Positions 1 through 10,535 of a stretch of DNA of 64,000 nt are shown piece after piece; position 1 is the stretch's first letter, and each line of letters starts with the position of its first letter. This DNA comes from Chrysogorgia sp. JL179-B06 (Eukaryota; Cnidaria; Anthozoa; Scleralcyonacea; Chrysogorgiidae), in NCBI GenBank assembly GCA_035772405.1, contig JAYKKM010000080.1:3213501-3277500 (forward strand), written 5' to 3'. Below the pieces are notes generated by a model. It was not told the DNA's origin and did no database searches. It saw nothing but the letters and a program-made list of their open reading frames with translations. A program made the translations under genes and the position numbers.

Positions 1-176
1 AAACATATTGGGCTTGGGCTCACCCTACACCAGGCAACAAGGTCAGAGAAACTTGTTGATCTATTTCATGCAGCTGGTCACATCATAGGAATGGATACTA
101 TCCGACGAATTGATACAAGCATTGCCACTGATATTTTGACCCGATATACAGAAAACAGGTATGTATATGACTATAT

Positions 177-1517
177 GTGCCTTATGAACTTGTACCATAT
201 TCCCAGGGTCGCATTGTTCTGGCTTCTTGTGATAACATTGACGTCCTAGAAGAAACAATTGATGGCAAGAACACATTTCACTGTACTCAGATGATGCTGT
301 GGCAAAGAGGACCAGCTAGAAAAAGGCCTGACATAGATGTAAAAATTGGTAGAGGAAAAACAGTAACTCGTGGTTGCTTGGAGCAATTCCATAAATTGGA
401 TAATGCATACCTTCCAGCAGGAGAGAGACCTAATCCAGTTTTTCACCCAGATGTAAAGATAGAAAATGATTCTTGGTTTATAGAAAGTGGTGACCAGACA
501 GAGGCAAAATTAAAAAATCTTACTTGGATATTAGCCAGAATGCACAATGATGGCCAGCAAACCATACCAGCATGGGCAGCTTTCAATGAAGCAACCAGCT
601 CAGTCAACCTTCCACTAACCACACCTGGTATGTTGCCTATTCTTCAAGCACCTGCAGATGACAATAATACCATGACAACTGTCATTAACCACTTTATGGG
701 TATAACTGAAAATCTTGGTCAACCATACACAGTCATCGCAGTAGACCAACCTTTGTACAGCAGAGGAAAAGAGCTTATATGGGCAAATGCAGAGAAATAC
801 AGGAATGTTGTCTTAGTTATGGGTCACTTGCACATACTATTCAATTTTCTTAAGGCCATTGGACATAGCACAGAGCACATGATAGAAGGTAAAGCATATT
901 ACAGAGCTGTCAGAGGGCATACTCTAGCCTATGAAGCATTAAACCGAATTTATTGGCACCTTTTTATTACATGGGTTAGAAGTCATGATCATGGATGGGA
1001 GCCAGATCTTACACTGAAGTTGGAGAAGCTTGTGCAAGAATTTATCCAAAGTGAATCAGAGGGAAAAGTTGAGATGGTAAGTAACCTGGTTGAAACTTTG
1101 AAGGAGTACAACATCTTAGCATTGATGGAAGAATATGATTGTACTTTGAAGAATACCCCTAATTTTGTCCTTTGGAAAACTTACATCAGGATGGTGGAAA
1201 CATTGCTGGACTTTATAAGAGCAAATCGTGATGGTAATTGGCCTCTTCACTTAGATTCATTTGCAGAAATGCTACCTTGGATGACAGTTTATGATCACAC
1301 AAATTATGCCAGATGGGGTACAATTTACTTGTCTGAAATGAAAGGTCTGAAAATATCACAACCAGCAGTTTATACAGAGTTCATGGATGGTAACTTTGTT
1401 GTGAAACGAAGAAATTCTAGATTTAACCAGATTCCCATTGACCAAGCTACAGAATGGCAGAACAAAGTGTGCAAAATCTCAAATGGAATAATTGGTATTA
1501 CCAGAAATGACGGCTAG
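177..1517 (+). pseudogene. N-terminal/middle segment of the HEEADTR-family pseudogene
   Basis: This is the longest open stretch in the window after the LINE RT (446 codons). It includes DNIDVLEETIDGKNTFHC and then a mostly helical region with scattered Asp/Glu and aromatic residues; I see no named catalytic domain in it. The first Met is probably not the true start, because family-like protein sequence continues upstream in another frame from base 1. It ends at an internal frameshift after GIIGITRND. It behaves as the N-terminal half of a protein whose nuclease-like half lies at 2260-3250. Confidence 0.6.
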
Positions 1518-2258
1518 GGATAAATTTTGCATCACATGGGCAGAGCGTTCCTTTGTGTCTCATTCAACGAGAATCCTTTTAGATCAAGAAAAGGACAATG
1601 ATAAGGATTTAATTTCAACAAGAAAAGATGCACAACCATCTAGAGTAAAAAGTGATGAAGAAGCAGTGCAGAAAATTGAAGAACAATTCAAGCGATTTAA
1701 CATTTTTAGGATAGAGTCAATAGATCAGGCCAACATAGTTTCTGGAAGTGAAAATGTAGATCAAGAGCAAATAAATATTATTAGAGTAAGTTGCAAATAA
1801 TGAGGGAAGGCGGCTTATCTCTCTGGCTACAAATGATATGTCTCATCTGCTGACATTCAACAGGACATGCTTTCAGCAAAGCAAAGAGGAATGGAACTAG
1901 TTAATGAAAATGTAACCCAGTGGCTGGTTAAAAAAGATGTACCATTTTTCAATCCACTAAAGAAAACCAAGTCAAAAACATTTGCCTCAATGTACAAGAC
2001 CACAGTTATCAATAAGCAAAATGATAAGAAGACCATTAAAGCAGACAGAAAATTACTACAATGGCTGCTAACAGCATCCATGGTAGGTCGTAAGATTGAC
2101 ATGCAAGAAATCCTTCAACATGAACTTTCTGGTTTCCCTCTGTCCTTAGCTAAGATGAATGGTGAAATGAATACAACATCCAAGTCAGAAATGTTCAACA
2201 TACTAACAAGCAATCATCAAAGTTTGCATTCAGCATCAGCACCTAATTTACAGCAAAA

Positions 2259-3479
2259 GACTTGTGTATTAATTGATGGTCATGCTTTAATCCAAACTCT
2301 GGGTAAACCACATAATTGTGGGACATTTGAGGAATATGCCAAAATCTTCTTCAGGGCAGTCACATGCAATATTGGTGAAATTATCCAACGCATTGATGTT
2401 GTTTTTGATACCTACATCACACAATCTATAAAATCAGCCACTATAGGTCTAGAAGAAGCACGAAAAAAAGGCCAATTCGCAAAATAATTAACCGTGGTGA
2501 TTTGCATCTTCCTCAGGTTTGGGCCAACTTCATCTCATTAGCTGATAATAAGGCAGATCTTGCCAGATTTCTAAGTGACTACCTTATAACTCACAGCCAC
2601 GCGTTTCCAAGTCAATGTGAGCTAGTAACAGGAGGTGGGTTCCAAGACCCAACAAAAGCATACTCCACACACAGAGATGTACTACCAATGCTATGCAACC
2701 ATGAAGAAGCTGATACACGGATTATTTTGCATGCCTGTGAAGCAGTCAGTAACAATTTCAACAGGATTTTAGTATTATGCCGGGACACTGATGTGTTTTT
2801 ACTTTTAATACATTTTCTTGGACAGAATCAAGAGGTTGAGACATGGATGCTTAGTGGAACTGCTAGACAAAGAAAATGTTATCCTGTTCATAACATTACA
2901 CAGCAACTTCCCCATGAGGTTATCAGTAACATTCTAGGATTTCATGCACTTACAGGGAGTGACACAACATCTTCATTCACTGGTTTTGGAAAAAGGAAAT
3001 CCTGGAAGGTTTTTGAACAGCATCCTCAATTGCTACATGGTATTGGACGAGATGGAGCCATTACAGATACAGAGGAGTTTGTTTGTCGAATGTATGGTGC
3101 TCCTGACCCATTGGCAGGGGTTAACAAATGCAGACATGATCTTTTTGAAAAAGGAAACAAAGATTTAGAGAAGCTACCACCAACCAGCGATTCTTTTAAA
3201 CTACATGTAGCTCGATGCAATCATCAAGCCAAGGTATGGCTTCAGGCGAACGTTGGACTACAGCAAGTTAGCTCCCCTATTGAAAGTGGTGGATGGAAGG
3301 CATCAGAGGAAAACCTGGAAGTTGTATGGACAACTTTAACATCAATACCTGAATTCTGTGTCAACCTTATTTCATGTGGATGTACAAAAAAGTGTAAAAC
3401 TTCAGCATGTAAATGCTACAAAAATCTCTCAGCGATGCACACCTCTTTGTGGTTGTAATGCCAATGATTGTAAAAATCC
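2259..3479 (+). pseudogene. PIN/FEN-like nuclease half and Cys-rich CXC tail of the same pseudogene
   Basis: The segment starts with CVLIDGHALIQTL and VVFDTYITQSIKSATI, crosses the poly-A frameshift at 2463-2469, then gives HLPQVWANF, HEEADTRIILHACEA, LCRDTDVFLLLI and FHALTGSDTTSSF. The spaced acidic residues (D in LIDG, E/D in HEEAD, D in CRDTD, D in GSDTT) are arranged like the metal-binding acids of PIN/FEN nucleases; that assignment is an inference from motif spacing. The C-terminus has CGCTKKCKTSACKC, resembling one repeat of a tesmin/TSO1 CXC DNA-binding motif, and the matching second half (CTPLCGC) is present after a frameshift near 3434, ending at a TAA around 3479-3490. Confidence 0.55.
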
Positions 3480-4430
3480 CATGGATTAACAGAACTAAAT
3501 TAATAAAAGGTCACTACCTGCGAGTCTAAATGTATTGATTTGTAGACCATGTTATTATTGGTCTAATGTCCAAGGGCGTCAATCCTGGGGGGGATGGGGG
3601 ATCCCCCCCCCCCACTTTTTGACCAATGTATGATTATCCCCCTTCTGACTTTCCGCAAACGATGCAGTCATCCCCCCACTTTCAGACACGGATTTTCACG
3701 CTTGCTAATGTCATAATGGTTCTGGTAATTGATTGTTTAGTTTTGGTAATTTGAAGATATAACCATGTATAAACAAATACGTATTTCTTTAAAAGCTTTC
3801 AGAGTTTTCATCTTTTGTTGCATAGAGCACATCCTTAGAGCTTGCAAACTGAATTTTTTAGTTTGTCTACACAGTACTAGTATGTCACTTTAAAAAGGAT
3901 TGATGAATTTGAATATCTGATCATATTATCACGCTTGTGGACGTATAATCACAATTGAACTTACATACTGTACAGTGTGATCAATATAATAATTACTGTA
4001 CTGTAGTATACTTAATATATAAACTAAGACATTATTTTTTTAAATAATAGAAATGAGATGCATGACTTATGAAATAATTGTTTATTACTTAAAGGTCCTA
4101 TCCAAGTATCGTCTAGAGAATTTCCTTCTTGAGGATCGAACAGTTGGATGCTTATGAATTTTTACACATTTACTGATCGTACAAGATCATTAGCTGTTTT
4201 CAATGCCGACAAGTGAAGCTTGCTTCCAGAGAATTGTGTGATCCCCTGTTCAGATTTGTTTGCCAACAGAAGACCTTTAAGTGTGACCTTTAAACATTCA
4301 ATTAAGATGTTCTTTGAGCAAGATCACTGTTTGATTTTGAGCCATTTCTCAATTCCAGGCTATCTACTGTATGGATGATTCCAAAACCAAAGGCAATTAA
4401 AGCAATATCATTATCACCATTCAAACCAAG
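3480..4430. other. Non-coding AT-rich stretch
   Basis: No supported gene. At about 3565-3690 there is a short G-run/C-run segment (runs of G at 3589-3600 and C at 3603-3613) typical of dispersed cnidarian repeats. The right end, from about 4250, may hold further decayed sequence of the Penelope-like relic that follows; a YCMDD-like reading near 4360 is only suggestive. Confidence 0.5.
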
Positions 4431-5290
4431 CTTATGGAGCAGTACATTAATTTGACACTTTCAACATTGGTTCTCATGGAGAAGAATCTTTAACTATATA
4501 TTGTATTCCTGGATCATCTCAATAGCTTGAAGCTGGCATAATAAATTCAACATGGAGTAGCAAGACAAATAAATCTGTAGCTATTCTAGACTTCCTTGTG
4601 CTTACCAGAAAATAAAATGGAACTCTTACTCATAGTCATATTATGTAGATGAACTTACAAGCAATTCATCGGTTTGTAAGAGCCAATTGACAATTGTCTA
4701 ACGTGCACAACACATCTGCAACCAAGACCACTTATTAAAGGAAGAACTTTCTCACATCAAAAAGCATTTGAAAGACGATGGATATGCATAGAAGCACATT
4801 TCCACTTTAACCCTGAACCTCTACCCTGAAAAAGACCTTCTAAACACAACATAAAAGAGAATCCGCTTATCTTCCACTACCTTGACAGTTGCTGATTCTT
4901 ACATCGATCATATGTAGAAAGAATCCTGTTAGAGTCCAGCACAGACTGAAAATTTCAACCAACAACTGTTTACCCCCAAAGATAAAGCAGAAATCGACAG
5001 AAAGCTGGAATTTACAACATTCCTTGCGAATGCGGTTTAACATTGGAGAAACTGGGAATATCTTAGTTGTTGCTTAAATAGTCACACTGAAAAATCTTCT
5101 GTTGCCTAACAAACCTGAACAGTCAATCACAGAATTATTTGGAAACAAGCTTCTCTCATCTGCACCTAAAACAACTACTTATCTCGTAGGATTGGGAAAT
5201 AAATAGAGATTCGCAAGCATCAAACCATTCATCAATTTGGACAGCACTTTTAAATACTAAACATGGAAAGCCAATGTATAATCAAACTTA
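4430..5290 (+). pseudogene. Decayed Penelope-like retroelement: end of RT plus GIY-YIG endonuclease
   Basis: Reading across frames, the order of motifs matches the C-terminal half of Penelope-like elements: FLDHLNSLKLA and FLVLTRK...NGTLTHS (end of the RT thumb) around 4510-4640, then EELSHIKKHLKDDGYA at about 4740-4790, then the GIY-YIG entry region at 4985-5070, where the Cys-rich NIPCECG-like motif and GETG are visible in different frames, and a tail reading IEIRKH...NLDS near 5205-5250. Many stops and shifts make it non-functional. Penelope-like elements encode exactly this RT then GIY-YIG order. Hammerhead ribozymes elsewhere in the window are a known feature of the same group. Confidence 0.5.
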
Positions 5291-5404
5291 ATCAGAAAGC
5301 GATAAACTACCTAAATAAGGAATTTACATTAACCAAGATGCTAATGTAAACCGATAAGAAACAAAAAATTCAGTTCGCATCTGAGGATGTCCTTTTATAG
5401 CAAC

Positions 5405-5640
5405 ACTGACACAGGGCCATTCCATTTAATATCCACACCCCCCCTATGGATGAGATTTTCTGAAGGGTCTGGGAAATTGATGATATTAATTTCTGAGGGG
5501 TCTTGGAAATGACGAGAGATTTTCTGAGGGTTCTTGGAAATGACGAGATTTTCAGAGGGTCTGGGAAATGACGAGATTTTCTGAGAGGTCTGGGGTGCAA
5601 ATGATGACGAATTTCCAGGTTGATCATAATAATTATAAAT
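5405..5640. repeat. Foldback fragment: terminal repeat plus ~30-bp minisatellite
   Basis: The sequence from 5413 (GGCCATTCCATTTAATATCC) to about 5450 recurs in reverse complement at about 17400-17447. It is followed by four to five imperfect units of about 30 bp containing TTTCTGAGGGGTCT. The 17-kb locus has the same units next to the opposite terminus, so the two are likely opposite ends of one element family. Small open frames across it on the minus strand are only the repeat being read through. Confidence 0.6.
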
Positions 5641-5700
5641 TGGAAATGCTGTTCGATTTACAATAATACTAAAAATAGATATCCCCAACACAACTCCTAA

Positions 5701-5786
5701 CTGCGTAGCCGGCGCAATGGGGCTGGGGGTTTGGGACGGGCTGCGAAGTACGGGGGGGGGGGGGGGGCATTGCGCCGGCTACGCAG
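5701..5786. repeat. Short perfect inverted repeat (19-bp arms) with poly-G loop
   Basis: CTGCGTAGCCGGCGCAATG (5701-5719) is exactly complementary to 5768-5786. The loop contains a run of about 17 G. The size and structure fit a tiny foldback/MITE; no coding content. Confidence 0.7.
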
Positions 5787-5934
5787 GCTAACAGAGCGCC
5801 TAACGTGCTCGATTTTTTGGTAACATGATTGAGGTCTCACGTTAAAGAAGACGGCTCTCAAGTCGCCCCATTGTACGTAGCATTTGGAATGCTCATGAAT
5901 GTTAGATAAAGTTATCCATATGGTGCAAAAAATT

Positions 5935-6243
5935 GCCTCAGTCCAGTCCGTTCTGCGCATGTCCACGTTTCTGTTTACATCGTTTGTTTATATTGCATTA
6001 TATAAACATTGAACATGAAATATTGCGGATTTTTCTCCCACACTTGAGCTTTTCCGCCAAAAAAGCGTGTTATAAGAAGCTGTTCCTAAATGTGGATAAT
6101 ATATCGAACAACCACTCGTGCCTTCGCCACCTTTGACGAATACTCGAACTGTCACAAATTCTATTCCGTTGAAGTTTGTTGACATATGGGGTGCCGCACT
6201 TTTGAAAAATCACACATGCGCAAAACGGACTGGACTGCACCTT
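5935..6243. mobile_element. MITE-A copy 1 (TTAA-type, ~310 bp)
   Basis: The element begins with CAGTCCAGTCCGTTCTGCGC and ends with the inverse near 6225-6243. It is about 310 bp, contains no gene, and is the same family as 7634-7943 (inverted), the partial copy ending at 10313, and 13353-13678. The left TTAA is degenerate in this copy. Confidence 0.75.
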
Positions 6244-6849
6244 TATGGAAATGCGACCAAAAAGTATCTTGATTTCTCTAAATAAGTCATCGGACGTAGT
6301 GTTTATATTGCAGAAATTAAGCCGGGATTAAACGAGAACGTAATGGCTTGCGAGTTTATAACATGGTTTATGATTGGTGTGTTGCGTCATCGCAAGTTGG
6401 CAGCCAAACGAAGCACAAATCAAAAACTTGCGCTGTGTTGCGTTCTCGAACATCATCCAGAATCAAAATAAAGATTCATGAAAGATATTTTCCATGCCAC
6501 ACAAACGTCTTGGTCGTTTATAAAAAGGTGTCAAGTCTTTTGTTATTGTTTGAAGTTTCGACAATCAGCCAACACCTATTAATATTTTGATAACTTCCGT
6601 TGTTTTTTCCCACTCTTCGACACCGAACGATGGAGCTAGGTAGTTGACACATTTGAAAAAGAGCCGCTAAACTTAAATTGAATAAGAATCTCCTCTTAAT
6701 AACGTAATACAATACGCTTTGCATCACCTTTCTTCGTCTTCTTGTTTTAATAATATTTTGTAGTAGGAAAGCCTTTGCGGGGAGCGAGTTGGTGATTTCC
6801 CGCGTTCGACGTTTGAATTGGAAAACTGAGTTTGCAATTCAGTGTTTAT

Positions 6850-7190
6850 CGACCTTTAATTCTAAAATCATACTCTTTTCCATCCCAAATCCCAATTAGA
6901 AATCCTAATTTAAACATCAAACAATTTTTTCACCTTTCACAAGAAATTTCACAAAAAGGATGTCGGCATCGCAACAATGGATCGAAACTGCCGGTCATAT
7001 AGTTACTAATTCGTTAATCTTTATGACAGGCAGTTCCATTATTGCGATGCCGAATCTGGCGAGTTCAAATCACACAACAGACATCCCGTTTTGTGAAATT
7101 TCTTTTAATTTTTTTCTTTCGTTTTTTGTATTGATTTTTAACGGTTAGGGTTAGGATTTGGGTTTTGATTAGTGTTTATTTTAGAATTAT
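6850..7190. repeat. Foldback hairpin, arms ~130 bp
   Basis: Nested complementary blocks flank a centre at about 7010: TCGGCATCGCAACAATGG (6962-6979) against the 7032-7052 region, ACTGCCGGTCATA against TATGACAGGCAGT, the AAATTTCACAAAA block at 6943-6957 against 7093-7105, and TTCTAAAATCA near 6860 against TTTTAGAAT near 7180. It looks like an old palindromic MITE. The predicted short peptide inside it has no family features. Confidence 0.65.
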
Positions 7191-7633
7191 TGTTTAATTG
7201 TTACATTACTAACTGCCGGTCATAAGATAGCCGCGGTGCTTATTAATCGAGACAAGTCGAACAAGTTGGTGAACAAAGTTTTTTGAAAACGTTGACCAAA
7301 ATTCGGTCTAGTTTCCAGCGAAATTCAATACTCTCAGACGAGAGTGGAATTTAATTTGGACAGATTACCATTTTGATTTAATTCATTTTTTCAAAGTTCA
7401 GTGAAACGTATTTTGTGAAGTTTTTACACGTACTTGATTTTTTTAGCGCAATTATGTCGCAGCAACATGTTGCCTGCGCAGGCATATTTATATAGGCGAT
7501 GTTTTTGTTTTAACTTTGAAAATGCCTAATGGTGTAACATGTTATTTTACGACAGACTAGGTTGTTTACGCGGATATGAGGCTAATTAAACGGCGAATAT
7601 TCTTACAACAAAAAGAACACAAAAAATTGTTAA

Positions 7634-7943
7634 AGGTGCAGTCCAGTCTGTTCTGCGCATGTGTGATATTTCAAACGTTGAGGACACACAAACTTTAACG
7701 GAATAGATTTGCGACAGTTCGAAAGCGAGTATTCGTTAAAGGTGGCGAAGGCACGAGTGGTAGTTTGATATATTAACAACATTTAGGAACCAAACAGCTT
7801 ATTATGACACGCTTTTTCGGCGGAAAAGCTCAAGCGTGTGAAAAAAATCCGCAATACTTCATGTTCAATGTTTATATAATGCAATGTAAACAAACGATGT
7901 AAACAGAAACGTGGACATGCGCAGAACGGACTGGACGGCACCT
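7634..7943. mobile_element. MITE-A copy 2, intact, TTAA target duplication
   Basis: Exactly 310 bp bounded by TTAA at 7630-7633 and 7944-7947. The termini AGGTGCAGTCCAGTC and its inverse form the terminal inverted repeat. It is in opposite orientation to copy 1. TTAA duplications of this kind are the signature of piggyBac-type transposition; the element has no transposase and would be mobilised in trans. Confidence 0.85.
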
Positions 7944-7949
7944 TTAAGG

Positions 7950-9180
7950 CTTGCACATAGGCTTAAGGCTTGCACTTCGGGCAGAACCACAAACTCTTTG
8001 GTGGATCTTTCAAACCGACATATCGAATGTGATTATGTGAAACCAACAATAATAGTCTAATTGTAAAAGTAGTATTTCCTTTTTCGTTAGCTTTTTCGCC
8101 TGAATCGTCAATCACGTTCGCAGGCCAAAAGGAACGCAGGCTCTGAATTACAACCCAAAATTAAAATAAACAAACTGAAATTATCAATTTGATTATTTGA
8201 AGAAGTCATTAATTTTCTCAATAATTGAAACGGAACAGCAACCTCGTACCCAGGGTCTTACAAGTATTTTTGGTTTTCAAAACGTTAGCTAATAAAATTT
8301 TCGATAAAAAGATTGTGATATTTATTTTCAAATTAATACGGTTCCCGCCTGGTACCTCAATTGCCGATTATAAAATGTTGTTAACTTGCTGAACTCGTTT
8401 TTCACTCGACTTCATGTTTATGTATAATTTCAGAATTTGTTTATTTGAAGAAGGCATTTATTGTCTCAAGAATTGAAAGGAAATAGCCGATGTTATTTTG
8501 TAATAAGGTGTATACATTTATTGTTATGACCATGAAATAATGGCTGAACGGAAAATTTTCAACTTTTTTGGAGCTAGGCTGTTTTCCAGTTGCTTTTTAA
8601 AAGGACAAAATGCAATACGTTGGTTGAGCTTTCTTTTCAAGAATTTATAGCGATGAATGTGGCTTAAATAAAATATCCGTCAAACAAAAGGGAAATATGC
8701 ACCGAAATTTGAAAAAATACAGGATTCTCTTGATTTTCTTTGCTGTCTTTTGAACTTTTGAAGACTTTTATGACAATATTTATTAAGATAAATATCAAAA
8801 CACAATTTAAGGTTACTTTTTGTGTGTTACTGCTAAATCCAATATTTGACGACACGAAAAATAACTCAGTACCTCCAGTAACTACTACCTCAGTTTATGT
8901 AAAACACATTTTCTCTGAGTTACAGATATTTGATAATGCTCTTCTGTTATTGTTCATCTAAAATGACTTTCAGTTTGAAAATGTGTCAATGTAAATCCCG
9001 AATTTATTGTTCTTACTAGCTATTTCACCATTGAAATTACATACTGTGAACTGGCAATAAATCTAAACTTGAAATAGTGTGATATATTTTTATCACAACC
9101 TATATTTCATCAAATTTAATTTCTCTATCACACGGCCAACTAAAAAGGACTAGGGCATACCTACATGTCAGCCTCCATGA
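7950..9180. other. Non-coding AT-rich stretch
   Basis: No gene supported. A sentence-like duplication is visible: about 8180-8230 (TTATTTGAAGAAG...) resembles 8437-8488. The motif ACCTCGTACCCAGGGTCTT at about 8241 is one arm of the foldback family seen complete at 9430-9490. Confidence 0.5.
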
Positions 9181-9227
9181 TGGCTTCAAAATTCAAAACC
9201 CTGAGTTATCGTTCCCTTATCGTTATC

Positions 9228-9300
9228 GTTCCGCCCAATCTCGTTCCCAGAGCCTGCGATCCCCATGACCTGCGGGCAGGCTCTGGGAACGAGATTGGCC
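9228..9300. repeat. Hairpin with CTCGTTCCCAGAGCCTG arms
   Basis: CAATCTCGTTCCCAGAGCCTG near 9236-9256 is complementary to CAGGCTCTGGGAACGAGATTG near 9277-9297. Related arms occur at 9430-9490 and at 25020-25527. Confidence 0.7.
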
Positions 9301-9427
9301 AGCGCCATAGCAAATGCGAAATTTAACGTCAAATTAAACGCGGAGGAAATTAACACGGAGTGTGGTACGGCCAAATTAAATCACGAATGGGTCTGCAACG
9401 TACTGACTAAATATCCACGTTTTAGCC

Positions 9428-9490
9428 AACCTCATACCCAGGGTCTTTTCTCCGACGGGAAGTGCAGATAAGACCCTGGGTACGAGGTTG
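9428..9490. repeat. Hairpin with ACCTCGTACCCAGGGTCTT arms
   Basis: CAACCTCATACCCAGGGTCTT is followed after a short loop by AAGACCCTGGGTACGAGGTTG. Same foldback family as the arm at 8241. Confidence 0.7.
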
Positions 9491-9604
9491 CGTTTTAGCT
9501 AGCATTTTAGCCTCATATCCGTGTTTTAGCCTCATAACCGCGTTTTAGCATCTAATACGTCCGCATCTCGGTAATACCGCATCCGACCTAACCCTAAAAT
9601 ACGG

Positions 9605-9996
9605 TGGCCCATATATGCAATCGACAAATATATTTTGCAATCGACAAATATATTTTGCAGTCGACAAATATATTTTGTCAGTCGACAAATATATTTTGCA
9701 GTCGATAAATATATTTTGTCAGTCGACAAATATGTTTTATCAGTCGACAAATATATTTTGTCAGTCGACAAATATATTTTGCAGTCGACAAATATATTTT
9801 GCAGTCGATAAATATATTTTGTCAGTCGACAAATATGTTTTATCAGTCGACAAATATATTTTGTCAGTCGACAAATATATTTTGCAGTCGACAAATATAT
9901 TTTGTCAGTCGACAAATATATTTTGCAGTCGACAAATATATTTTGCAGTCGACAAATATATTTTGCAGTCGACAAATATATTTTGCAGTCGACAAA
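9605..9996. repeat. Minisatellite, ~20-bp unit, left arm
   Basis: About 19 units of CAGTCGACAAATATATTTTG with variants (GATAAATA, ATGTTTTATC). The reading-frame peptides over it are repeat artefacts. The mirror array is at 12892-13135. Confidence 0.9.
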
Positions 9997-10214
9997 TGTT
10001 GATCGATATTTTTTTCGGTACCCGATATTTTTGTCGGTAACCCGATATTTTTGTCAGTACCCCGATATTTTTTTCGATGCTTGTTTAATTCCCGCGCTTT
10101 ATACCCTTTCCTACGGTGGCCCACAAGTGTCACGGCAAAAACAAATGTTCACGGCAAAATACAATAAACTCACAAATCTATTCCGTTAAAGATGAGGAGG
10201 GCCTAAGAGAGGGC

Positions 10215-10313
10215 CGCCCTCACTCGCAAATCTATTCCGTTAAAGTTTGTTTACATGTGGGGTCCCCAACGTTTGAAATATTACACATGCGCAGAACGGA
10301 CTGGACTGCACCT
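10215..10313. mobile_element. MITE-A copy 3, truncated, followed by TTAA
   Basis: Only the right half of the 310-bp element is present, ending with GGACTGGACTGCACCT at 10313 and TTAA at 10314-10317. The sequence beyond the TTAA continues as the LINE tail, so the MITE landed in or next to a LINE. Confidence 0.7.
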
Positions 10314-10535
10314 TTAAGTAGTTTTAAGTCCGCAGTTAAGACTTTTCTTTTTTAAAATTAATAGTTATTGTTCATAGTGTTAATATATGTAGTAGGCTTT
10401 ATCTTATAATGAAACTGTAATTAGTTTTAAAAGTAACTTTAAGAATATATATATTGTCAATATATATATTGTAAGAGCATTGAGACTATTGTATAATGCT
10501 CCTAATACGTCTTTTATTATTATTATTATTACTCA
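10314..10535 (+). mobile_element. LINE 3' end (last RT residues, 3' UTR, ATT tail)
   Basis: The frame LSSFKSAVKTFLF then stop at about 10353 matches the usual C-terminus of CR1/L2-type RT proteins. It is followed by a 3' UTR containing TTGTAAGAGCATTGAGACTA and a (TTA)n tail at 10515-10531. The same 3' UTR occurs in three head-to-tail copies at 59380-59640. 5' truncated. Confidence 0.65.

Larger units (their letters stand above)
1..3479 (+). pseudogene. Degenerate multicopy-family gene (HEEADTR / PIN-like nuclease, C-terminal CXC)
   Basis: One long coding region runs in from the left edge and is broken into four open stretches (177-1517, 1492-1800, 1867-2487, 2502-3458). Readable protein continues across each break in another frame: 1-176 reads KHIGLGLTLHQATRSEKLVD in a different frame; a shift near 1505-1515 follows NGIIGITRN; another lies between 1800 and 1867; one sits in a run of seven A at 2463-2469; the last near 3434 moves the final Cys-rich tail out of frame. 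I recognise the pattern (NIDVLEETIDGKNTFHCTQ, HEEADTRIILHA, DTDVFLLLI, GSDTTSSF) as an uncharacterised protein family present in many copies in cnidarian and other animal genomes, probably TE-derived. Several indels and an in-frame stop mean this copy is dead. No terminal repeats were found because the 5' end is outside the window. Confidence 0.75.

Noticed and set aside
9605..9996. CRISPR-like array
   Set aside because: Units are contiguous with no unique spacers, and the setting is an animal genome; it is a minisatellite in a foldback arm.
9532..10189. Open frames of up to 147 codons on both strands over the 9.6-10.0-kb and 12.4-13.1-kb arrays
   Set aside because: Periodic peptides from the ~20-bp and 21-bp minisatellites; unit lengths and frames explain them.
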